Below are positions 44,976 to 54,697 of a DNA stretch of 64,000 bases, in pieces. The stretch lies in assembly GCA_041398665.1 (NCBI GenBank), contig JAWKUH010000005.1:1-64000 (forward strand). The letters are read 5' to 3'. The position numbers and the translations under genes are program-made. This stretch comes from Rohdeia sp041398665. Lineage in GTDB: Bacteria > Planctomycetota > UBA1135 > GCA-002686595. Each line of letters starts with the position of its first letter. The stretch's first letter is position 1. Under the pieces are notes generated by a model. That model ran no database searches and was not told the DNA's origin. It saw only the letters and a program-made list of their open reading frames with translations.

Positions 44976-46612
44976 GTGGCTCGCCCGAAAGCTCGCACCC
45001 CGAGGGACCGCCGCGCGGCGGTCCTCGTCGTCGTCGCGCTCCTCCTCGTCGCCGCCGCCGCGCTGTTCCTGCGGTCGCGGACCGCAGGCGCCCCCGACGT
45101 CGAGGGGATCGACCGGACGCGAGCGCGCGGTGCGTCTTCGGACGTGGCGCTCGCCGCCGAGTCCGACCGGCGCGACGAACGGGGACCTCGACGCGCAAGG
45201 GACTCCGGCGACGCGCCGTCGTCGCGGAGGGACGTCGCCGACGTCGAGCCGGACGAGGAGCGCCTCGTCGTGCGCGTGGGACTCGGGTTCTCGCCGACCT
45301 CGGCGTTCGAGCCGGAGCCGCTCGAGGGCTCGACGTCGAGCTGCACACCGCCGGCGGCACCGTGCTGCACTTCACGACCGACGCCGCCGGAGAGGTGCGC
45401 GCGCGTTCGCGCGAGCTGCGCGGCGGACCATTCGACGTGGTCGTCGGGGGTCGCGGACTCGCGAACGCGGCGCTCGAACCAGTGCCGTACGACGGCCGGG
45501 AGCCCGCACTCGTCCGGCTCGGCGCGGTGACGCTGGCGGCGCTGCGGATCGAGCGCAGCGACGGTTCGCCGCGTCGTCCGAAGTCCGAGTTCCTGTGCAC
45601 CCGCGAGTCGTCGTCGGGCAACGTCCTCCGAAGTCTGCCCGGCCGCGACCATCCGCAGGCACCGAGCGGCACGGTCGCCGCCGACGACCTGCGACCGCTC
45701 GAGCGACGGATGCTCGAACTGGCGGGGCTCGATCCCGAACTCGATCTTCGCGGCGCGGTCCTCTTCGTCGGGCAGCACGACGGCGTCCTTCCCGAGTTCT
45801 GTTCGGCGAGCGGCACCGTCTGGGAGGTCGACACGTCGGCCGCGAACTACCAGCTCACGACGGTCGTCCCGTCCGAGCTCGCAGTCGTGTCCTCCGTGCT
45901 CGTCGTCCGGCCCACGGCCTACGGCGAGGTGGAGGTCGCGTTCGAGGGCGGTGCGCACGAGGACGCCTACCGTCTGCTCGGCGACGCGACGATCCGAGCG
46001 ACGTACACGGGCGACGGCGAGACGCTGCCGCCCGCGTACGTCGAGTCGGGCCTCGACGGTCGTCCCTGGGTCGATCCGGTCCGGATCCGGCTCCCGCTCG
46101 GGCGCTGGGACGTGGGCATCAGGTGTTCTCTCCTCGACGCGAGGCCGCGGAACTCCCTGTGCGAGCCCGTGTCGGTCCTCGTCACCGCCTCGAGCCCGGC
46201 ACGCGTGACCTTCGAGGTGCCGGCGATCGCCGGTATCCGGCTCGACCTGCGGGCGGACGAGGGCGATCGCGCCTGGAATCGGTTGACGATCCAGAGCCCG
46301 AGCAACATCGCGTTCCACAACCTCCGTCGATCGTTCGAACGGGGTGAGGTCCTGATGGCGGTGGTGCCGGGGACGTACTTCGCCTTCCTCTTTGGCGACG
46401 GCGACTTCGCGGTGCTCGACGACGACCCGACGGTCGCACCGGAGCGCGTCGACGCGGTCCGCCGGGTCCTCGCCCGCGGCACGGGCGCGAGGGAGGTCGC
46501 CTCGCCGCGCCCCGACGAGTCGGACGACGACGCGCTCGTGCGCGAACAGATCGCGATCGAGGTGCCCGAGGGGCGCATCGTCGACGTGCACGAGGTGCGG
46601 CTCGACGGATGA
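44976..46612 (+). CDS. array paralogue 1: membrane-anchored repeat-family protein (frameshifted)
   Basis: The GTG start gives a single N-terminal anchor (AAVLVVVALLLVAAAALFL) and an acidic linker. The family segment then begins, but the frame breaks near 45330: GGCTCGAC is read where the paralogues' pattern needs GGCCTCGAC, a loss of one C. Restored, it continues VELHTAGGTVLHFTTDAAGEV, GGPFDVVVGGRGLANAAL, RIERSDGSPRR, then RRMLELAGLDPELDL, a long beta-rich part, and GTYFAFLFGDG near the end. The tail is IAIEVPEGRIVDVHEVRL. The total would be about 545 residues. The anchor implies that most of the protein lies in the periplasm. It resembles carboxypeptidase-regulatory-like beta domains, but no named family is recognised. 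It overlaps paralogue 2 by four bases. Confidence 0.72.
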
Positions 46613-48165
46613 GGTCGCGTTCCGTCGTCGTCGCGCTGCTCGCGCCGGTCGTGATCCTCCTCCTCGCGTTCGCGTGGAGCGGCGGGACCGGCGCCGGCGT
46701 GCGGGTCGAGGGACGCGCGGCCGACACCAGCGCCGACGGAGGCGGCGTCGAACTCGCGTCACCCGACGTGTCCCAATCGTTACGGAGCGTCGACGTCGTC
46801 GGAACCAGCGCGGACGAGCGCCGCGATCCGAAGGCGGACGTCGCCGTCGCGCGCGTGCTGCTCGAGGGCGTGCCGTTCGGTGACGCCGTTGTCGAACTCG
46901 TCCCCACGGGCGGCGGCGATCCCGTCGCGTGCACGACGGGACCCGACGGCGTCGTCCTGCTCGCGAGCGAGGTCGCCGCGAAGGGGCCCTTCGATCTCCT
47001 CGCCGGCTCGCGCGGCCTCTGCAACCTCGCGATCGAACCCGCGCGGATCGACGGCGTGCACCAGGTGGACGTCGCGCTCGGCTCGGTGATGGCGACGGCG
47101 ATCGCGGTGGAGCGCAGCGACGGGAAGCCGATGCCCGCGGCGCGTCCCTTCGGGTCGACCTGGCTCAGCTCGTCGACAGGCGCGACGAGCGCGACCGAGG
47201 AGTTCCTCGCCCGCCGTGAGCATCCGATCGACGCCGGTCCCGTGCTCGCGCGAGAACCGCTGCGCCGGCGACTGCTCGAGCTCGCGGGACTGCCGCGCGA
47301 GCTCGTCGCGCCGGACGTCCTCCTCGTCCTGCACTGGTCGCCGCGCGGCTCCGAGGAACCGGCCGACGTCTTCGTCGACGCGTACGACTTCGACACGGAG
47401 CACGCGAGCGAGTGGTTCCGGAGCGAGCCGCTCTCCGGCGCTCCGACGCTGCACCGCGTCACGCTCGAGGTACGGGACGTCGCGACGGGACGCATCGTGG
47501 TCGCCGTCCGCGAAGACGCGACGGCGGGGGAGCGCGAGATCGTGGACGCGCTCGCGCTCCGCGTCGAATCCGAGTTCGACGGCGACAGCGACGAGCGGAC
47601 GCTCGCCGTGTCGGCGTGCGACGACCCGATCGAGGGAGGGGCCGTGATCGACGTCGTCGCGGGGTGCCACTCGATCGAGCTCCTCTGCCCGGGCGACGAC
47701 CGCGACTTCTTGACGCTCGACCTCGACCCGATCTTCGTGGAGGTGGCGGCGGGGGAGACGGTGCGCATCGTCCTGCCGCCGCTCGGACTCGGCGCGATCC
47801 GCCTGCGTGCGTCGGACGAGACGCTCGTGCGCCGCTTCCACGAGGTCGGCTTCGACGCCGTGGACGGACACTTCCACTTCGAGTGCAGCGTGCGCGACTT
47901 CGAAGGTTCGGCGCCATTCCTGCTCGAGCCCGGCGACTACCTCGTGCGCGGAGCGTCGGAGAGCGGCGTGCTGTGGTTCGCTCCGGTCCCGGAGCCCGAG
48001 GCGAGCGACGCCGCGTGGGTCCGCGCCATGACGCCGTACCGGCGCTCGCACGGCCTGACCTACTCCGACCCCGGAGGCGAAGGAATGCCGCCCGGCGTCG
48101 CGATCCACGTCCGGGCCGGCGAGACGACGGACGCCTACGCGGTCCTCCTCGGAGGTGAGGAGTGA
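46609..48165 (+). CDS. array paralogue 2: membrane-anchored protein of unknown function
   Basis: A 518-residue intact member. The membrane anchor is at residues 6-22 (VVVALLAPVVILLLAFA). A first beta domain (about 78-160) has VARVLLEGVPFGDAVVELVP, a DGVV turn and GPFDLLAGSRGLCNLAIEP. The family motif ERSDGKP is at 168-174, and RRRLLELAGLPREL at 219-232. A second beta-rich half follows and ends with GDYLVRGASESGVLWFAP (442-459) and the shared tail VRAGETTDAY. The first half recalls carboxypeptidase-regulatory-like domains, which extend surface proteins. The ATG overlaps the stop of paralogue 1 and the stop overlaps the GTG of paralogue 3, so the three are coupled. Confidence 0.75.
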   Translation: MRSRSVVVALLAPVVILLLAFAWSGGTGAGVRVEGRAADTSADGGGVELASPDVSQSLRSVDVVGTSADERRDPKADVAVARVLLEGVPFGDAVVELVPTGGGDPVACTTGPDGVVLLASEVAAKGPFDLLAGSRGLCNLAIEPARIDGVHQVDVALGSVMATAIAVERSDGKPMPAARPFGSTWLSSSTGATSATEEFLARREHPIDAGPVLAREPLRRRLLELAGLPRELVAPDVLLVLHWSPRGSEEPADVFVDAYDFDTEHASEWFRSEPLSGAPTLHRVTLEVRDVATGRIVVAVREDATAGEREIVDALALRVESEFDGDSDERTLAVSACDDPIEGGAVIDVVAGCHSIELLCPGDDRDFLTLDLDPIFVEVAAGETVRIVLPPLGLGAIRLRASDETLVRRFHEVGFDAVDGHFHFECSVRDFEGSAPFLLEPGDYLVRGASESGVLWFAPVPEPEASDAAWVRAMTPYRRSHGLTYSDPGGEGMPPGVAIHVRAGETTDAYAVLLGGEE

Positions 48166-49727
48166 TTCGGGACCGTGCCAACGTGCGCACCGCCGTCGGC
48201 GTGCTCGTCGCTGCGGTGCTGCTCGTCCTCGCCGCGACGTTCGACGGTGGGAGCTCCGGTGACACGATCGACACGCGCGCCGTCCATGGGTCGGACCAGC
48301 GCGAAGCGCCCGAACTCGCGCGCGAGGCGGGTGTGGAGGTCGAGCGGCGTGCGCTCGAATGGGAGGGCGCGACCGCGCACGCGACGATCGACCTCGTCGC
48401 CGTCGCACGCATCGTCCGGGACGGCGAACCGGTCGGGGGCGCGACCGTGGTCCTTCACTCGGCGGCGTCGGGCGAGGTCCGCACGCTCACGTCCGACGAC
48501 GACGGGCTCGTGCACGTTCCGAGCGAGGTCCTCGGCGAGGCGCCCTTCGACGTGCTGGCCGGCATCCCGGGCGCGTGCAACGAAGACCTCGTGGTGGTGC
48601 GGACGGACGGCACGAACGTCGTCGACGTCCCCCTCGGCGACGTGTCCTTCGGACTGCTGCGACTCGTGCGGAGCGACGGGAGCCCGCGGCCCGCGCGGAC
48701 CGAGGCTCGTGGCACCGACCCTTCGAACTTCGATCCATCTCCTCCGAGCTCGCGCCTGCCGTACCTCGTGAGGCAGCGCTTCCTCCGCGGGACGTGGAGC
48801 GCGTCGGACCGACGTCTGCTCGCGCTCGCGGGACTCCCGGAGTCGCTCGACCTCTCGAGCGCACTGCCCTACGTCTTCTGCTTCCCCGGAGCGAGCGGGA
48901 ACACCGTGAAGGTCCGCGGGACGGTGGTGGACTGCGACACGTCGCCGCTCGAGGTCGAGTTCGAGGCGCTGCCCCTCCGCGACGGTGTCGCCGACGTGTC
49001 GTACGAACTCGAGGTCGTGCCGGAACCGATGGGAGCCCTGTCGCTCGCGATCGTCGACCAGGCCCGTCCGGGCGTGCTGCGCGAATGCGGCCCGGGGATC
49101 ATCTCGTTGGGTGGGAGGGTCAGCGCGGGGTTCGGTCATCGCTGGAGCGTCGAACTCGACCACGACGCCGTCGCCGACGGGATGCGCCAACGGATCCCCC
49201 TCCCGGAGGGTCGGTGGGCGGTGACGCTGTCGTTCCCGAACTGGTCCTATCGATCGAAGCCCCAGTCGTTCGTCGTGGCGCCGGGCGTCGACACGGAGCT
49301 CGACCTCGTCGCACCGGAGTTCGGGCGGGTGCGCTTCCACCTGGATCGCGAGATCGGACCGACGGAGACCGTCGACGTCTTCTGGTCGACGCTCTCGCGC
49401 GACGCTCGGGACTGGGGACTTCTCACGGTCAGCGCCGAGGAGGACACCTTCCCGCTCGAGGCGGGCCGTTGCATCTTCATCGCCGATCCGAACTCGGGCG
49501 TGATCACGACGTCGGGGACCGCACCCGAGGGCGTCGACCCACTGTTGGCCTCCGTCTTCGATCCTCGGGACGCCGCGTCGGACCTGTGGGCGGCGGAACA
49601 GGAACGACTCGGGAGGCCGACCGGTCGGAGCGTGCCGGGGATCACTCCCGATCTGCTCGACGGACTCGGCGTCGACGTCGAGGCCGGTCGCACCGTCGAC
49701 GTGTACCTCGTCCGAAGGGGTCCGTAG
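48162..49727 (+). CDS. array paralogue 3: membrane-anchored protein of unknown function
   Basis: A 521-residue intact member from the GTG at 48162. The anchor is residues 9-27 (RTAVGVLVAAVLLVLAATF). Shared landmarks, in order, are VARIVRDGEPVGGATVVLH, DDDGLVHVPSEV, APFDVLAGIPGACNEDL, RLVRSDGSPRPA, RRLLALAGLPESLDL, a beta-rich second half, GRCIFIADPNSGVITTSG and the tail LGVDVEAGRTVDVYLV. The order and spacing match paralogues 1, 2 and 4 closely, so they arose by tandem duplication; outside these motifs they have diverged strongly. It is the last gene of unit 1. A gap of 76 bp with a new -10 box follows. Confidence 0.75.
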   Translation: MIRDRANVRTAVGVLVAAVLLVLAATFDGGSSGDTIDTRAVHGSDQREAPELAREAGVEVERRALEWEGATAHATIDLVAVARIVRDGEPVGGATVVLHSAASGEVRTLTSDDDGLVHVPSEVLGEAPFDVLAGIPGACNEDLVVVRTDGTNVVDVPLGDVSFGLLRLVRSDGSPRPARTEARGTDPSNFDPSPPSSRLPYLVRQRFLRGTWSASDRRLLALAGLPESLDLSSALPYVFCFPGASGNTVKVRGTVVDCDTSPLEVEFEALPLRDGVADVSYELEVVPEPMGALSLAIVDQARPGVLRECGPGIISLGGRVSAGFGHRWSVELDHDAVADGMRQRIPLPEGRWAVTLSFPNWSYRSKPQSFVVAPGVDTELDLVAPEFGRVRFHLDREIGPTETVDVFWSTLSRDARDWGLLTVSAEEDTFPLEAGRCIFIADPNSGVITTSGTAPEGVDPLLASVFDPRDAASDLWAAEQERLGRPTGRSVPGITPDLLDGLGVDVEAGRTVDVYLVRRGP

Positions 49728-49790
49728 GACTCGGGCGAGCGCCGGACGGAGACGCGTGCGTCGCGCCCCGGAGAAAAGGCGCGACCCTCG

Positions 49791-49796
49791 TACCAT
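49791..49796 (+). promoter_or_regulatory. -10 box (TACCAT) of array unit 2, leaderless
   Basis: TACCAT ends 7 nt before the GTG at 49804. This decides the start of paralogue 4: an upstream in-frame GTG at 49756 lies before the box. Confidence 0.55.
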
Positions 49797-49803
49797 CGAG
49801 CCA

Positions 49804-51420
49804 GTGACGCCGATCCGCACGAGAGGTTTCGTCGCCGTCGCCCTGTTCGCGGGTGCGGCGATCCTCGTCGCGCTGCTCCTGCTCACGCTCCTCGCTCCCG
49901 GAACGGCGCCGCGCGAACTGCGGCCCTCGGCGTCGACGGACCTCGCGGTCGACTCCGCTCCCGTGCGCGTCGACCTCGGCACCACCGCACCGAACGACGC
50001 CGGGTCGGGCGACGCCCGCCGGACGGCCGCCGCACCCGGGACGAGCACGGCGACCACGTTCGCCGTCGCTCGCGTGCTGCGCGCCGGAGCGCCCGCGGAC
50101 GACGCCGACGTCGAGTTCCACCCCGTCGCAGGGGGCGAGGTCCTTCTCGCGAGGTCGGACGCCGACGGCTACGTGCGCGTGGACGAAGGGCTGCGGCACC
50201 TGCTCGCGACGGAGGGACCGTGGCTCGTCCTCGTGGGGTGCCGCGGAGCATGCAACCGCCGCCTCGCGCCGTTGCCGTTCGACGGAGCGACGCCCGTCGT
50301 GGTCGAGATCGTCCCGACGGCGTTCGCGCTCTACGTGCCGCGGCGCAGCGACGGGACGCCGCTCGGCAGGTGGGACGGCCTCGGTGCTCCGCCCGGCGTC
50401 ACCTACTCGGCGAGGTCGGCCGGGCACGCCGTCGACACCGAGTTGCTCGAGCGGGTCCGCCGCGAGGGCGTCGACGACCTCGAGCGCCGGCTGCTCGAAC
50501 TGGCCGGCCTGCCGCGCGACTTCGACCTCGAGCGCGGCACGGTCTTCGTCCACGGCGACGAGGACGAACGCGAGGCGTGCGTCCTCGCCTCCTTCGCGGT
50601 CGGCGAACCGGACACGCGACGCGCCTCCTTCCACTTCTGGCTCGCTCCGCTCACGCGCGGGCCCTTCGTCGTCGAGTACACCCTCGAGGTGCTCGACGCG
50701 CGCCTCGGCGAGATCGAGGTCGCCGTGCACGGCGCTCCCGGCGACGTCGTCGGTGCGCGGCTCGAACTCGCTTGCGTGCAGGGCGGACCGGAGGACGCCG
50801 CGTACGGCGACCAGGTCCGCGAACTCGAGGACGAGGTCCTTCTCGGCGCGGTGGACCTGCGCCTCGCGCTCCCCCGCGGACGTTGGCGCGCACGGCTCGT
50901 GAGCGACGAACCCTCGTGGCGCTCCGACGAGGTCGTCGTCGACGTCGGGGAGGCGGACGTGCCGCGCGTCGAGTTCACGCTCCCCGTCTTCGCCACGGTG
51001 CGCGTCGAGATCGACGGACTCGGCGCGGCGTTCGACGAACGCCTCGACGCGGGCGCGAGCATCGCGGTGCACTGGTACGACCTCGCGCAGCGCGGCGTCT
51101 CGGACGGGACGTTCGACGTCGACCGCGAGCGGCTGCTGCACCGCCTGCGCGAGGGCCGCTACGTCTTCCTCGCGGAAGCCGGTGGGCGCGCCCTCTGGCT
51201 GACGCCGGACGGTCGCGCACCTGAGTGCGCGTACGACGACCCGGTCGGCGTCCGCAGCACGGCGCGCTTCCTGCGCGAGCTCGCGCTCGGCGTCGATCTC
51301 GCGGTGCTCGGCGAGGAGCGGGTGAGCGCTCTCGCGCGGCTGCTCGACGAACTCCCGGTCGACGTGCGCCCGGGCGCGGACGTCGCCGTCCGGCCCGTCC
51401 CCGAGCCGTCGGGTCGGTAG
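49804..51420 (+). CDS. array paralogue 4: membrane-anchored protein of unknown function
   Basis: The product is 538 residues from the GTG at 49804. The anchor is FVAVALFAGAAILVALLLL (residues 9-27). A Pro/Ala/Thr-rich linker leads to VARVLRAGAPADDADVEFHP, then GPWLVLVGCRGACNRRLAPL, PRRSDGTPLGR, ERRLLELAGLPRDFDLERG, PLTRGPFVVEYTLEVLDARL, GRYVFLAEAGGRALWLTP and the tail LPVDVRPGADVAVRPV. The cysteine in GACN is kept in paralogues 2, 3 and 4 but is replaced by A or V in the others. It forms its own transcription unit and may be an independent dose of the same function. Confidence 0.75.
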   Translation: MTPIRTRGFVAVALFAGAAILVALLLLTLLAPGTAPRELRPSASTDLAVDSAPVRVDLGTTAPNDAGSGDARRTAAAPGTSTATTFAVARVLRAGAPADDADVEFHPVAGGEVLLARSDADGYVRVDEGLRHLLATEGPWLVLVGCRGACNRRLAPLPFDGATPVVVEIVPTAFALYVPRRSDGTPLGRWDGLGAPPGVTYSARSAGHAVDTELLERVRREGVDDLERRLLELAGLPRDFDLERGTVFVHGDEDEREACVLASFAVGEPDTRRASFHFWLAPLTRGPFVVEYTLEVLDARLGEIEVAVHGAPGDVVGARLELACVQGGPEDAAYGDQVRELEDEVLLGAVDLRLALPRGRWRARLVSDEPSWRSDEVVVDVGEADVPRVEFTLPVFATVRVEIDGLGAAFDERLDAGASIAVHWYDLAQRGVSDGTFDVDRERLLHRLREGRYVFLAEAGGRALWLTPDGRAPECAYDDPVGVRSTARFLRELALGVDLAVLGEERVSALARLLDELPVDVRPGADVAVRPVPEPSGR

Positions 51421-51496
51421 GACTCGCTCCCGGTCGGCCGAAGGTGCCGCTCCCGGGACCGACTTCCGCCGCCCACCCGCGTTCGCGGGGGACGAG

Positions 51497-51502
51497 TAGC
51501 AT
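51497..51502 (+). promoter_or_regulatory. -10 box (TAGCAT) of array unit 3, leaderless
   Basis: TAGCAT ends 6 nt before the ATG at 51509. There is no ribosome-binding site between them. Confidence 0.6.
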
Positions 51503-51508
51503 CGAGCG

Positions 51509-53100
51509 ATGCCCGCCCACGCTCGCCGCGACCGGATCGTCTTCTCGGTCTTCCTCGTCCTCATCGCCGCGATCATCGCGACCACGTGGATCGTCGGCCG
51601 CGGAGAGCGGCACGACGACGTGCACGGGGACGGCACGGCGGCGGAGCCCGTCGACGAGGAAGGAGCGGCGCGGCTCGCCGAGGTTGCACCACTGCTCGCC
51701 GCACGCGACGTCGCGCGAGAGCCGAGGAGCGGTGAGGTCGCGACGCTCGACGCCGAGCCGATCGCGGTGGCGCGCGTCACCTACGGCGGTGAGGCGGCGG
51801 CCGGCGCGCGCGTCGAGTTGATCCCGCGCGACGGGTCGGCGGTGCTGCGGGCGACCGCGGACGAGGAGGGCTCGTGCGCGTCGACGCCGAGGTGCTCGCG
51901 CACGCCTTCGACGCTCGCCGCGCTGCCGGGGGCGGTGAATCGCGATCTCGAACCGTCGTCGCCGACGGAGCGACGTCGGTCGCGATCGAGCTCGGAGCGG
52001 TGCACTTCGCGCAGTACGTCGTCGCACGGAGCGACGGGCTGCCGCGGTCCGGGCGGGGTTCCTTGGAGACACGCGATCACGTGGAGGTCCAGTCGAAGTC
52101 GAACGGACCGAGCTATGCGTTCGAGTTGCACGAACGCTTGCGCGACGGGCTCTCACCTCACCAGGAGCGATTGCTCGTTCTCGGCGGGATCCCCGTCGAC
52201 TTCGACTTCGGGCGCGGCACGTGTTCGGTGATCGCGTTCCAGGGGCGTGAGACGCAACGCTGCACCGTCTTCGTGCGAGCCGCGGACATCGACACCGACA
52301 CAGCCGCGTTCGACTTCGTCCCCGAGCCGCTCGACCACGAGCCCGTCGTCGTCCACGGCGTCCTTCCGGTGCAGGACGTGCGCTTCGGCGAGGTCGTGGT
52401 GCGCTTCGACGAAGCGTCGCCGGGCGCCCTCCGATCGCTCGGACGCGCGCGGATCTCCTTCGGAGTCCCGCCGAGCGACGAAGGCGGCTTCGCCACCGCC
52501 ATGATGCCGCACCAGATCGTGGTCGACGTCGACGAGGTCGAGCGCCAGGGCTGCATGCGCGTCTCGCTACCCGAGGGGACCTGGAGCGCGTCGGTCGCGA
52601 GCGAAGACGCGTCCTTCATCGACTTCGGACGGACCGTCACCGTCCTCGACGGGTCGCCTGCCGAGATCGTGGTGGTCGTCCCGTCCCTCGGGCTCGTCAG
52701 GGTCAGGCAGGGAAGCGCGCCGAAGCCCCTGGGTCGGGCGAGCGTCATGTTCATGAACGTCGGCGCGAGTCTCGGTGAGCGACACATGCGCGGCTTCGAC
52801 GCGAACGTGCTCGAGGTGCGACTTCCCGAGGGTCGGTACGTCGCAGCGCTCGAGGACGAGTTCCGGGGCGCCTGGATCAGTCCGACAGGCGTTGCACCTC
52901 CCGTGGCCGAGGATCTTGCCGACGAGGCGAAGCGCGGACGTGCGGCGCTGGCGCAAGGCGTGATCGACCGCGCGCTCAGAGCGCGGGAGGGCGGCGAGTC
53001 GTACGACGAGCGCGCGGACGAGGTGCTCGATGCGCTCGCCTTCGACGTGCACCTCGGCGAGGTCACCGAGCTGGTCGTCGTGCCGCGGAGACCGCAGTGA
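51509..53100 (+). CDS. array paralogue 5: membrane-anchored protein (three clustered frameshifts)
   Basis: The anchor is IVFSVFLVLIAAIIATTWIV. The first beta domain (VARVTYGGEAAAGARVELIP) runs into a damaged stretch. Following the family pattern, the frame must change near 51870 (to VRVDAEVLAHAF), back near 51913 (to LAALPGAVNRDLEP) and again near 51955 (to VVADGATSVAIELG). Each change fits a loss of one or two bases, four in total, which also restores a length divisible by three. The rest is intact: VVARSDGLPRSG, ERLLVLGGIPVDFDFGRG, GRYVAALEDEFRGAWISP, tail LAFDVHLGEVTELVVVP. The stop overlaps the GTG of paralogue 6. It is either a pseudogene or a patch of poor assembly. Confidence 0.7.
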
Positions 53101-54697
53101 ACGGCGCGGCGGACGACGGCGGTTCGGTCGGGACGCGCGTGCTCGCGGCGGGCGTCGTCGTGCTGTTGCTCGTCGTGCTCGGCGCCTTGGTCTTCGCCGA
53201 GTACACGTTGGAACGCGAGATCGGCGTGGAGCCGGTCGCGGTCGAGACCGACACGGCGCACCCCGGCGACGGCGTGGTGCTGGCGAGCGACGGCGAGATC
53301 GGTGGCGGCGCTGCGACGCGCACGGTCCCGGACTCCGCCGTTGCGCAGGATCGGACGGTCGTGACCCGCGCGGTCGCGCGCATCGTCGTCGGCGACGAAC
53401 CGGCGGCGGGTGCGCAGGTCGAGTTCTACCCCGTCGCCGGTGGCGACACGCTGCGCGCAGAGGCCGACGACGACGGTGTCGCGCGGATTCCCGCCGACGC
53501 CGTCGGTCCCTGGGACGTCGTCGCGGGACTCGACGGTGCCGCGAACCAAGGGCTCCGGCCCGTGCGCGTCGCAGGTGACGAGCTCGCACCGGTCGAGATC
53601 TCGATCGGCGCACTCACGCTGGGACTGCTCGTCGTGACGCGGAGCGACCGTGCGCCGCGCCTCACCGAGAGCGGCGTGTACGTCAGACGCGAGGTGTACG
53701 AGAGGTCGCTGAGCGGTTGGTTCGAGGTCGACGCGGCGAAGTGGGTGCGCCGGGGTCAGACCGAGCGATTGGATCCGCAGGAGCGCCGCTGCATGGAGCT
53801 CGCTGGCCTACCCGTCGGCTACGACCTCTCTGGCGGCGAGATCTCGCTCTTCCAGGCCCTTGCGCGCACGATCGAGCCGGTCGGCGTGGACGGCGTCGCG
53901 CAGGACGTCGACACCGAGTCCGTCGAGTACGACTTCGAGACCGGACCGCTCGCGGAGCCCGTCGTCGAGCACATCGTCCTGCCCGCGCGCGGTCTCGCGA
54001 TGGGGGAACTCGTCCTCGTCTTCGCCAACGAGCCGGAGGAGGGCGCCGCGCGCTGGCTCGGCGTCGGCAACGTCTCGGTCGAGGGCGGCAGTCTCGAGCA
54101 CCGCGTCGGTGTGGTCCTGAGCGCCGCGTCGCAGTCGCCGCTCGTCGACAGCGAGGGACTGCGCACGCGCTTCCCGCTCCCCGCGGGCGACTGGATGCTC
54201 GCCGTCGACCTCGGACCGCTCGGCCACGAGGAGTTGCGCGAGGTGCACGTCGACGCGGGCAGCGCGACGGAACTCGTCGTCGACCTCGCGGGCCTCGGAC
54301 TCGTGCACGTCCTCGATCTCGCCGGCTTCGAGCGGAGCGACGCGTCGGGCTTCCAGATCTACTCCACGGACGGTTCGACCGGGCTGATGAACGGGGTCGG
54401 CGAGGCGTGGTTCGTCCCGGTCGGTCGCTACGTCGCGGCGGTCTACGACAACGAGACGAACCGGACGGGGTTCCTCGTGCGCGACGCGGCGCTTCCGGTC
54501 GAAGTGCTCGCAGCGAGCGACCTGAGCAGGGTGCGATCGGCACGACGACCGAACTGCGGCGCGCCGTGCGTTCGGAGGACGCCGCGGTCGCCGGAGCGGC
54601 GCGCGCCGCGCTCGAGTCGCTCGCGTTCGACGTCGTGTCCGGCGGTGTGACGGAGTTGCGCGTCGTGCCGGTCGGTAGCGTCGGGGCGGCGAAGTGA
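53097..54697 (+). CDS. array paralogue 6: membrane-anchored protein (frameshift near C-terminus)
   Basis: From the GTG at 53097 the anchor is VLAAGVVVLLLVVLGALVF. Family landmarks are VARIVVGDEPAAGAQVEFYP, GPWDVVAGLDGAANQGLRPV, VVTRSDRAPRL, ERRCMELAGLPVGYDLSGG and GRYVAAVYDNETNRTGFLV. Near 54526 one C seems lost (AGCAGG for AGCCAGG), after which the proper tail (QGAIGTTTELRRAV... then LAFDVVSGGVTELRVVPVG) lies in another frame. Restored length is about 533 residues. It is coupled by GTGA overlaps to paralogues 5 and 7. Without the fix the protein would end about 16 residues early with an arginine-rich nonsense tail. Confidence 0.72.

Noticed and set aside
49756..49803. GTG at 49756 as start of array paralogue 4
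   Set aside because: It lies upstream of the -10 box at 49791. Starting at 49804 gives the short N-terminus before the anchor seen in the other members.
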